A stretch of 7,418 nt of DNA from assembly GCA_029068025.1 (NCBI GenBank), contig JAIEDJ010000188.1, forward strand, positions 1 through 7,418, given 5' to 3'. Within the stretch, counting starts at the first letter, position 1, and each line of letters opens with the position of its first letter. Source of the DNA: Oscillospiraceae bacterium. GTDB lineage: Bacteria; Bacillota; Clostridia; Oscillospirales; Ruminococcaceae. Below, one piece after another: positions 1 to 4,659 of the stretch. The notes beneath the pieces were generated by a model, which was given only the letters and a program-made list of their open reading frames with translations, ran no database searches and was not told the origin of the DNA. A program made the position numbers and the translations under genes.

Positions 1-378
1 GCTGAAGACCAGCCTATAAGTTTTTCCGAGCTTTGGAGAAAAGAACATCACATTCGCTACTGTGATTGTTTTGCGCTTCTTTTTCTTTCCATAGGTGAGC
101 TTGGTAAATTTGTAATATCCGTTTCTGCCGCCGTAATTCTCAACGAAAACGTCCGTTACCATAGCACTGTGTTCTTTTTCGTACATACACTCCCAATTAA
201 CTATTAGCCAGATCGGACGAACAAAAAGCGCAAGCGCCGCAAACACAAATCCGAACAGTGATTGTCTGGGTGTTTCGTCAACGCCCTTAGCGGTGCAGAC
301 GATAGCGATTATTACGGTCGCAGCTACCCCGATCACGGCAATAACGGTTTCCCATATTTTAAAGCTTCCTCTTACCAT
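1..378 (-). CDS. Hypothetical two-helix membrane protein, cut by window edge
   Basis: The frame is open for 126 codons from an ATG at 378 to base 1 with no stop, so the C-terminus lies outside the window. The protein starts MVRGSFKIWE and has two hydrophobic segments, about residues 11-29 and 41-60, the second containing WLIVNW. A soluble part follows with a basic run, GKKKKRK, at about 97-103. I do not recognise the family. Two N-terminal helices followed by a basic soluble region suggest an inner-membrane protein with a cytoplasmic or surface domain of unknown role. Its ATG overlaps the stop of the upstream hydrolase gene by one base (TAATG). The two genes are therefore probably co-transcribed and translationally coupled, which also fits the absence of a strong separate ribosome binding site. 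The reading frame is well supported; the function is not. Confidence 0.7.
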   Translation of the reverse strand, partial: MVRGSFKIWETVIAVIGVAATVIIAIVCTAKGVDETPRQSLFGFVFAALALFVRPIWLIVNWECMYEKEHSAMVTDVFVENYGGRNGYYKFTKLTYGKKKKRKTITVANVMFFSPKLGKTYRLVFS

Positions 379-899
379 TACAGCACGTCGATCTGCACGC
401 TCTTCATAACCTTGAGCGCGGCTTCGTGGGCGCTCTTGTCAAACGACGCGCAGGCGCTGCTGTCAACGACAACGCGGCTTTCGGGGAGCGCCGCCTTCGC
501 GATTATCGCGTTCGACACAACGCAGATATCAGTTACCAGCCCACACAGCTCGACCTCATCGAAGTTGTTCTCTTTAAGAACATCCACAAGCTCCAGCGAA
601 CCGAAACTCGGCTTCTTGATCACGATGTCGTCCTTCAGAACGTACTCGGAAAGCTGTCCGAAAAGCCCGTGACCCTCGGAGCCGTCAACGCAGTGGACTA
701 CAGGCAGCTTCTTGCCCTCGGCGGTATTAAGATAATCCTCCGTATGCGTATCAAGAGTAAAGATCACCTTGCCGCCGTCAAAACGGCACTTTTCGATCTT
801 ATCGATTATGATAGGCTCCAACAGCTCCGCGCCCTCAAAACCCAAAGCTCCGTTCACAAAATCCACCTGATAATCCACAACGATCAATACTTTGCTCAT
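378..899 (-). CDS. pncA: Nicotinamidase / isochorismatase-family cysteine hydrolase
   Basis: This 173-residue protein belongs to the isochorismatase-like hydrolases and is most like nicotinamidase, which converts nicotinamide to nicotinate plus ammonia in NAD salvage in the cytoplasm. The catalytic triad is visible: Asp9 in VVDYQVDFVNGALG, Lys95 or Lys96 in IKKPSFGS, and Cys126 in GLVTDICVVSNA, which also holds the usual cis-peptide V-T pair. Probable metal ligands are Asp50 and His52 in LDTHTEDY and His69 in VHCVDGSEG. That HCV-G motif is typical of nicotinamidases rather than isochorismatases. The length is slightly below the family's usual 180-215 residues. AAGGAG sits about 6 bases before the ATG and supports this start. 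The gene lies downstream of glmU across a repeat-filled gap and overlaps the next gene by one base. Substrate specificity is inferred; a related amidase is possible. Confidence 0.85.
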   Translation of the reverse strand: MSKVLIVVDYQVDFVNGALGFEGAELLEPIIIDKIEKCRFDGGKVIFTLDTHTEDYLNTAEGKKLPVVHCVDGSEGHGLFGQLSEYVLKDDIVIKKPSFGSLELVDVLKENNFDEVELCGLVTDICVVSNAIIAKAALPESRVVVDSSACASFDKSAHEAALKVMKSVQIDVL

Positions 900-921
900 T
901 TCTTTCTCCTTATTTTAATTT

Positions 922-1033
922 GCAATTCGCGAACCAGCGAGCAAAGCTCGCCTAGCCGAGCGTCACGGCAGGCTGTGCTGCGCTCCTTCGTCGCTCCACC
1001 CATCCTGCCGCGCCACTCGCTTTCGCAAATTGC
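922..1033. repeat. Inverted-repeat (palindromic) intergenic element
   Basis: The outer arms are 922-941 (GCAATTCGCGAACCAGCGAG) and 1016-1033, whose reverse complement is GCAATTTGCGAAAGCGAG. They match at most positions. Nested inside are CGGCAGG (966-972) pairing with CCTGCCG (1004-1010), and a small perfect hairpin GCGAGC-AAA-GCTCGC (937-951). The whole element can fold into a long branched stem. No reading frame with coding character was seen in it, and it is not followed by a T-tract, so it does not look like an intrinsic terminator. It resembles a MITE- or REP-like dispersed element, but copy number cannot be judged from one window. Confidence 0.55.
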
Positions 1034-1040
1034 CTGCACC

Positions 1041-1182
1041 GTTATAATGTTGCTTTTGGCGTTAGAGCCTTTTCTGCGTGTTTTACACGTTGATCTTGGC
1101 TTGACGCGCCTTTGCTGCGCGTTTATAACGCTGACCTTGGCGTTAGAGCATTTGCTGCGTGTTTGTAACGCCGACCTTAGCC
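1041..1182. repeat. Degenerate tandem repeat, about 40 bp unit, 3.5 copies
   Basis: Four successive units start at 1041, 1080, 1121 and 1161, giving lengths of 39, 41, 40 and a partial 22 bases. The consensus starts GTTTATAACGCTGACCTTGG and continues CGTTAGAGC, then TTTGCTGCGT. Units 1 and 3 can form a small hairpin with an 8-base loop: TAACGC (1126-1131) pairs with GCGTTA (1140-1145) in unit 3, and TAATGT (1045-1050) with GCGTTA (1059-1064) in unit 1. There are no unique spacers, so it is not a CRISPR array. The array begins only about 8 bp after the glmU stop codon. An open frame crosses it on the minus strand, but unit lengths that are not all multiples of three, and an odd basic composition, argue against a real protein. 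Function unknown. Confidence 0.65.
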
Positions 1183-1190
1183 ATATTTTG

Positions 1191-2051
1191 TTATTTCTTC
1201 TTACGCTCGAAGTTTTTCTGCCAATTCTCAATTATTCTGGCGTGTCCGCGCTCTACGGCAAGCGAATTCTCGGGAACATCCTTTGTGATAGTCGAACCCG
1301 CCGCCGTTGTAGCGTTCTCGCCGATCTTCACGGGCGCTATCAGATTCGTGTTGCAGCCGATGAACGCGTGATCGCCTATCTCGGTGCGGTACTTGTTGAT
1401 ACCGTCATAGTTCGCGGTAACGCACCCGCAGCCGAAGTTCACGCCGCGCCCTACGTTGCTGTCGCCGAGATATGTAAGGTGCGCGACGGCGGTGTTCTCG
1501 CCAATATCGCTGTTCTTGATCTCCACAAAGTCGCCGATCTTAACGCCCTTGCGGACAACCGTTCCGGGACGCAGCTGAGCGAACGGTCCTATCTTTACAT
1601 TATCCTCCACCACAGCCGAATACGCCTGTACATTATTTAATATAACATTATCGCCTATAGTGCAGTCCTCAATATGCGAGTTGGCGCCGATCTCACAGTC
1701 CTTGCCGATCACTGTTTTTCCGAGTATCATTGTATTCGGAAGCACGGTCGTATCGCAGCCGATCTTCACATCGGTTCCGATAATGATACCGTCGGTTGTG
1801 ATAAAGCTTACTCCATCGTCCATCAGCTTATTCAGGATCTTGAGCCGCGCCTTTTCGTTAAGCTCCAGCAGCGCCCGGCGGGAATTCGCGCCAAGAACTA
1901 TATCCGGATCCTCGCTCAGGAACGCGGACGCGTTCCCGATAAGCTCCACACAGTCGGTGAGGTAAAATTCACCGCTCGCGTTTTTATTGGTGAGCTTTGG
2001 CAGCGCTTTCAGCAGCTCCTCGGAATTGAACCAGTACGCTCCGCTGTTCAC
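1191..2051 (-). CDS. glmU: GlmU C-terminal fragment (glucosamine-1-P acetyltransferase domain)
   Basis: The open frame after the premature stop encodes the rest of the uridyltransferase domain (GEFYLTD, GANSRRA) and a complete left-handed beta-helix of hexapeptide repeats (IGxxVxIG type) from about residue 85 of this fragment. Acetyltransferase signatures are intact: LRPGTVV, GDFVEIKNSDIG, AHLTYLGD (the His corresponding to E. coli His363), GCGCVTANYDG, and TAAGSTITKDVPENSLAVER, ending in the usual basic tail RKKK. If translation restarts, the first in-frame start is a GTG at 2051; GAGGAG at 2072-2067 lies 15 bases upstream, which is long for a ribosome binding site. A free-standing acetyltransferase could in principle work, since the domains are separable in known GlmU proteins. 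Whether it is made here is not known. Confidence 0.7.
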   Translation of the reverse strand: MNSGAYWFNSEELLKALPKLTNKNASGEFYLTDCVELIGNASAFLSEDPDIVLGANSRRALLELNEKARLKILNKLMDDGVSFITTDGIIIGTDVKIGCDTTVLPNTMILGKTVIGKDCEIGANSHIEDCTIGDNVILNNVQAYSAVVEDNVKIGPFAQLRPGTVVRKGVKIGDFVEIKNSDIGENTAVAHLTYLGDSNVGRGVNFGCGCVTANYDGINKYRTEIGDHAFIGCNTNLIAPVKIGENATTAAGSTITKDVPENSLAVERGHARIIENWQKNFERKKK

Positions 2052-2090
2052 CTCGCATATTTGGGTCTCCTCGGGGGAACAATACTTGTG

Positions 2091-2579
2091 TTAGCGGATA
2101 GCCTTGAATCTCATATTATCCGATTTATCGCGGATAATTCTGCCATAGCCCGACGGGTCTTCCAGTGCCGCGCTTATCACCGTAACGAACGAGCCGCTGT
2201 TGGAATGAAACCCAAAGGAGTTTTCCAGCGTGTCCTTATTCATAAACGGCGCGTCTCCGCAAAGCACGCAGACCATGTCCACCTTGCGAAGGAACTCCTC
2301 AGCACGCTTCACCGCGTCGCCGGTGCCGAGCTGTTCCGGCTGATAATACACGGATATATCCATATCAAAATGTGCTTTTGAGAAATCCGCAATATACTGT
2401 TCTGTAAGCTCACGTCCGAATCCCGTGACCACTCCGAATTCGTCAAAGCTGAATTCGACAGCCGCGTCCAGCACCCACCCGAGCATAGGCTTTTTCAGCA
2501 CCTCGCACAGCACCTTGGGACGCTCGGACTTCATGCGCTTTCCGGCGCCTCCCGCCAATATCAAACAGCCTGTTTTCAT
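2091..2579 (-). CDS. glmU: GlmU N-terminal fragment (truncated uridyltransferase domain)
   Basis: This is the 162-residue piece that would be made if translation stops at the in-frame TAA. It carries the nucleotide-binding loop LILAGGAGKRMKS (residues 6-18) with the following PKVL, the QLGTGDAV motif (83-90), where many GlmU proteins have His instead of Asp, and the CGDAPF motif (107-112) with the Mg-binding Asp. It ends shortly after GYGRIIRD. It lacks the conserved Glu, Asn178 (EVNSG) and Asn232 (GANS), which help bind sugar nucleotide and metal, so it should be inactive alone. The start is the ATG at 2579, because GAGAGG sits 7 bases upstream. A TTG five codons earlier overlaps that site and is not the likely start. 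Confidence 0.75.
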   Translation of the reverse strand: MKTGCLILAGGAGKRMKSERPKVLCEVLKKPMLGWVLDAAVEFSFDEFGVVTGFGRELTEQYIADFSKAHFDMDISVYYQPEQLGTGDAVKRAEEFLRKVDMVCVLCGDAPFMNKDTLENSFGFHSNSGSFVTVISAALEDPSGYGRIIRDKSDNMRFKAIR

Positions 2580-2586
2580 TTCGTTA

Positions 2587-2592
2587 CCTCTC
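2587..2592 (-). promoter_or_regulatory. Ribosome binding site of glmU
   Basis: GAGAGG on the minus strand is followed by 7 bases and then the ATG at 2579. It decides the start of glmU against an in-frame TTG at 2594, which would overlap this site and add five residues absent from GlmU relatives. Confidence 0.6.
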
Positions 2593-2608
2593 AATCAAAA
2601 AAGGAATT

Positions 2609-3808
2609 ATGAGTTTTATTTTATATTATTTACTTCGTAAATTTTTCGTGGAGCTCACGATCACGCCCGACGCGATCATACTCCGCAGGGGACTTGTTTT
2701 CCGAAGGTTTCACACCGTCCCGCTGCGCTCCGTCGTCAGAGTTACCGTAAGACGCTCGATCCTTCTGCGGATATTCCGCGCAAAGGAAGCGGAGATATTC
2801 ACGCTGAACGGAAAGTTCAAGCTGTTCCTGCGCCGTGACGAGGACGTACCCGCGTTTGCAAAGCCGCCCGCGCATTATATAAAGCCGCGCTTTCGCGAAA
2901 CAGCGTTCGGAGCGTTCATCGACGTCCGAGCGCTTGGCGGTATCGCTCTGTTCGCGGCAGTCCTGCGGCGGATAGGCACGATCTTCGGCGGAAAATACCT
3001 TGACAACATCCTCGACGCTCTTGATACCGCCGCCGTGAACGTTGAACACATATTCTCTGCCATGCAGGTCTACGTGCCGCGCACTGCCTACGTTCTGGCG
3101 GTGTTCGCGCTTGCCGCGTGGGCGTTCGCGTATCTCAGAAAGCTGGCGGCGCTGTCGCGCTTCCGCGTAGGACGGCGCGGCGGATATGTCGTCGTCACAA
3201 GCGGTCTGTTCACATTATATGAGCATACGCTTGTACCGAATTCCGCGGCGACAGTGATCTGCGATTCTCCCGTATCGATCCTGGCAAAGCACGCGCCCGT
3301 ATATCTGCGCGGAGTAATGATCTGTCCTTCATTAAACAAAAAAAGCGCCCTGAAGCTTGTCCATATTCTGAGCGGCGAACGCCTTGGGAAGAAGCCGAAG
3401 ATCACGCCGCCTAGAAAGGCAGCGTTCGGATACTGCGCCGCTCCGCTGGGGTGGGGCGCGGCGTTCGCCGTCCTGCTTTCATTCGTGTATATCTCGGACA
3501 GTCTGCGCGGCGCAATGCTGCTAAAAACCGCGCTGTACTGCGGACTTTTCGTCAGCCTGTACGCCGCCGCAGTCTGCCTGCTGTATATCAGACACTCAGG
3601 GATCACCTTCGGAGAACGCTTGTACAAGGTGGGCGCAAGGCGTTCTCTGCGGCTGTACACCGCTATATTCCGCAAGGATGTCATTGTCGGAGAAGAGCTT
3701 TCACAAAGCGTATTTCAGCGCCGCTCGGGATTGTGCAATGTCAAAATATCCATCGCCGAACGCCGCAGCTTCAAGACACGGCTTTTACCGCGCGATAAGC
3801 TCCGTTAA
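2609..3808 (+). CDS. Bacterial PH-domain (YdbT/DUF304-like) membrane protein
   Basis: This 399-residue membrane protein has the pattern of the YdbS/YdbT family, in which bacterial PH (bPH_2) domains alternate with paired membrane helices. PH-like segments are seen at about 13-78 (ITPDAIILRRGLVFRRFHTV, then PLRSVVRVTVRR), 183-245 (RGGYVVVTSGLFTLYEHTLV) and 330-392 (GITFGERLYKVGARRSLRLY). Each begins with the typical strand, R-x-G and Phe/Tyr pattern. Predicted helices lie at about 107-126, 158-178, 274-296 and 305-327. The family's biochemical role is poorly defined; in Bacillus, YdbS/YdbT have been linked to tolerance of an antimicrobial peptide. The start is supported by AAGGA just upstream, with rather tight spacing. 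It is the only plus-strand gene here, divergent from glmU, and its TAA overlaps the stop of the convergent small gene. The product class is fairly secure; the function is unknown. Confidence 0.75.
   Translation: MSFILYYLLRKFFVELTITPDAIILRRGLVFRRFHTVPLRSVVRVTVRRSILLRIFRAKEAEIFTLNGKFKLFLRRDEDVPAFAKPPAHYIKPRFRETAFGAFIDVRALGGIALFAAVLRRIGTIFGGKYLDNILDALDTAAVNVEHIFSAMQVYVPRTAYVLAVFALAAWAFAYLRKLAALSRFRVGRRGGYVVVTSGLFTLYEHTLVPNSAATVICDSPVSILAKHAPVYLRGVMICPSLNKKSALKLVHILSGERLGKKPKITPPRKAAFGYCAAPLGWGAAFAVLLSFVYISDSLRGAMLLKTALYCGLFVSLYAAAVCLLYIRHSGITFGERLYKVGARRSLRLYTAIFRKDVIVGEELSQSVFQRRSGLCNVKISIAERRSFKTRLLPRDKLR
2611..2650 (-). promoter_or_regulatory. Possible glmU promoter region inside the PH-gene 5' end
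   Basis: Only 29 bp separate the start codons of glmU and the divergent PH-domain gene, too few for two complete promoters. The first dozen codons of the PH gene are unusually AT-rich. On the minus strand they contain TATAAA (2625-2620), a plausible -10 hexamer 40 bases upstream of the glmU ATG. No convincing -35 at 17 bp was found. This is a weak candidate only. Confidence 0.25.
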
Positions 3809-4185
3809 TATTGCAGATCCCCGCCCCAATCCTGCGTCTCGGAGCGCTTATTGCTGTCCGTGCCTTCCGCCCACGCGATCACCTCTGCGACAAAGCGCGG
3901 AGTTACCGCTCTCGGTATGCCGAACGGCAGAAGATAACACTCCCAGCGCCCGCTTGACGGTTTTCCTTGGAATACCCGTCCCTTGCTCACCGCATACGGC
4001 TCGGGAGCACTCAGCGGGATCGTCAGCACAAGCGACTTGTCCTCGGAGACAATATGCAGGAAAACGGTCTCCCAATCGTTCAGATAATAATGTGTCCAAT
4101 AATCGCGGTCACCCGCGAGAACGTACCACACATATGCCTTGCCGCCGCATACGATCTTTCGGCGGCTTTTTCTGCGAACTCCCAT
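3805..4185 (-). CDS. Conserved hypothetical protein, tandem paralog A
   Basis: This 126-residue protein of unknown function is about three-quarters identical to the adjacent paralog at 4274-4657. Visible features are a basic N-terminus (MGVRRKSRRKIVCGG), an aromatic strand KAYVWYVLAG, LHIVSEDKSLVLTIPL in the middle, and a C-terminal helix-like VTPRFVAEVIAWAEG followed by a polar tail. There is no signal peptide or membrane helix, so it is probably cytoplasmic. No catalytic motif is recognised. Retention of an open frame with mainly conservative changes suggests it is a real gene. The start ATG matches that of the paralog; no clear ribosome binding site precedes it. It is the last gene of the minus-strand run, 88 bp after paralog B. 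Its stop codon lies in the same TTAA as the stop of the convergent PH gene (4-bp overlap). Confidence 0.7.
   Translation of the reverse strand: MGVRRKSRRKIVCGGKAYVWYVLAGDRDYWTHYYLNDWETVFLHIVSEDKSLVLTIPLSAPEPYAVSKGRVFQGKPSSGRWECYLLPFGIPRAVTPRFVAEVIAWAEGTDSNKRSETQDWGGDLQY
4141..4173 (+). terminator. Possible antisense-located terminator for the PH gene
   Basis: On the plus strand, GCCGCCG (4141-4147) can pair perfectly with CGGCGGC (4160-4166) across a 12-base loop and is followed by TTTTTCT. This has the form of an intrinsic terminator about 330 bp after the PH-gene stop, inside the oppositely oriented small gene. It encodes the Arg/Gly-rich N-terminus of that gene, so it could be a coincidence of codon use. 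The same structure recurs at 4613-4645 in the second unit. Confidence 0.3.
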
Positions 4186-4190
4186 AAATA

Positions 4191-4277
4191 CTGTGTAATC
4201 TCAAAATATCCACTGCCGAACGCCGCGGCTTTAAAAGCTTCAAGCTCCGGCTGACCACAAAGGATAAGCTCCGTTAA
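4191..4277 (+). pseudogene. Relic of the PH-domain gene 3' end
   Basis: Read in frame, this stretch gives LCNLKISTAERRGFKS, then FKLRLTTKDKLR and a TAA. The true end of the PH protein is LCNVKISIAERRSFKTRLLP, then RDKLR and a stop. The copy has a 9-bp (three-codon) insertion and several substitutions but keeps the frame and the stop. There is no start codon or upstream PH sequence, because the preceding bases belong to paralog A. It is therefore a dead 3' fragment carried along by the tandem duplication, or what remains of a second PH gene after deletion. Confidence 0.75.
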
Positions 4278-4657
4278 TATTGCAGCTCCCCGCCCCAATC
4301 CTGCGGCTCGGAGCGCTTATTGCTGTCCGTGCCTTCCGCCCACGCGATCACCTCTGCGACAAAGCGCGGAGTTACCGCTCTCGGTATGCCGAACGGCAGA
4401 AGATACCGCTCCCAGCCCCCGCTTGTCGTTCTCCCTTGAAATCTGCGCCCATTGCTCACCGCATACGGCTTCGGAGCGCTCAGCGGGATCGTAAGCGCAA
4501 GATACTTGTCCTCGGAGATGATATGCAGGAACGCGGTGTTCCAATCGCTTGGCGGAAGACGCTCCCAAAAGTCACAGTCTTCGCCCGTGAGAACATACCA
4601 CACATACTCTCTGCCGCCGCAAACGATCCTTCGGCGGCTTTTCCTCCGCACTCCCAT
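4274..4657 (-). CDS. Conserved hypothetical protein, tandem paralog B
   Basis: This 127-residue protein has unknown function and the same layout as paralog A: basic N-terminus MGVRRKSRRRIVCGG, REYVWYVLTG, LHIISEDKYLALTIPL, then a C-terminal half including VTPRFVAEVIAWAEG and a tail ending DWGGELQY. The two differ most at about residues 24-40, where A has an acidic and tyrosine-rich stretch and B has CDFWERLPPSDW, with one residue inserted. From LLPFGIPRAV through SNKRSE they are identical. The ATG lies 2 bp after the TAA of the decarboxylase gene (TAA-AT-ATG). Translational coupling is therefore likely and may explain the absence of a clear ribosome binding site. This places it firmly in the foldase-decarboxylase operon. 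No family assignment is offered. Confidence 0.72.
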   Translation of the reverse strand: MGVRRKSRRRIVCGGREYVWYVLTGEDCDFWERLPPSDWNTAFLHIISEDKYLALTIPLSAPKPYAVSNGRRFQGRTTSGGWERYLLPFGIPRAVTPRFVAEVIAWAEGTDSNKRSEPQDWGGELQY

Positions 4658-4659
4658 AT

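Larger units (their letters stand above)
1191..2579 (-). pseudogene. glmU: Bifunctional GlmU, interrupted by an in-frame TAA at codon 163
   Basis: GlmU makes UDP-N-acetylglucosamine in the cytoplasm: its C-terminal domain acetylates glucosamine-1-phosphate and its N-terminal domain adds UMP. Read in one frame from ATG 2579 to the TAA at 1193-1191, the locus spans 462 residue positions, matching the usual length of about 455-460. Only codon 163 (2093-2091, TAA) breaks it. Sequence on both sides of the stop aligns without gap to GlmU: GYGRIIRD before it, then HKYCSPEETQICEVNSGAYWF after it, against E. coli GIVEHKDA...INTG. The stop replaces the conserved Glu (Glu154 in E. coli), and the spacing of 15 residues to Asn178 (Asn169) is exact. 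Everything else looks intact, so the lesion is recent or an artefact. TAA also ends neighbouring genes, so recoding is unlikely. If real, the uridyltransferase is lost unless readthrough occurs. Confidence 0.9.

Noticed and set aside
937..951. Intrinsic terminator at the GCGAGC-AAA-GCTCGC hairpin
   Set aside because: Neither strand has a T-tract directly after the stem.
1041..1182. CRISPR array
   Set aside because: The units are contiguous and degenerate with no unique spacers, and there are no cas genes.
896..1231. A 111-codon minus-strand open frame spanning the tandem repeat and inverted-repeat element
   Set aside because: It overlaps the glmU 3' end and the hydrolase start, runs across non-coding repeats of uneven length, and gives a basic, repeat-derived sequence with no family resemblance.
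426..1640. A 404-codon plus-strand open frame
   Set aside because: It is a shadow of the hydrolase and glmU genes on the other strand, crosses the repeat region, and has no recognisable domain.
2091..2093. Reassigned TAA codon (alternative genetic code)
   Set aside because: TAA ends the hydrolase, the PH gene, both small paralogs, the decarboxylase and glmU itself at sensible positions, so it acts as a normal stop here.
2051..2093. Frameshift as the cause of the split glmU
   Set aside because: The two parts are in the same frame (2579 and 2051 differ by 528 bases, a multiple of three) and align without gap, so this is a nonsense codon, not an indel.
3088..3684. A 198-codon minus-strand open frame inside the PH gene
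   Set aside because: It is a shadow of the PH-domain gene, whose translation shows repeated PH domains and paired membrane helices.
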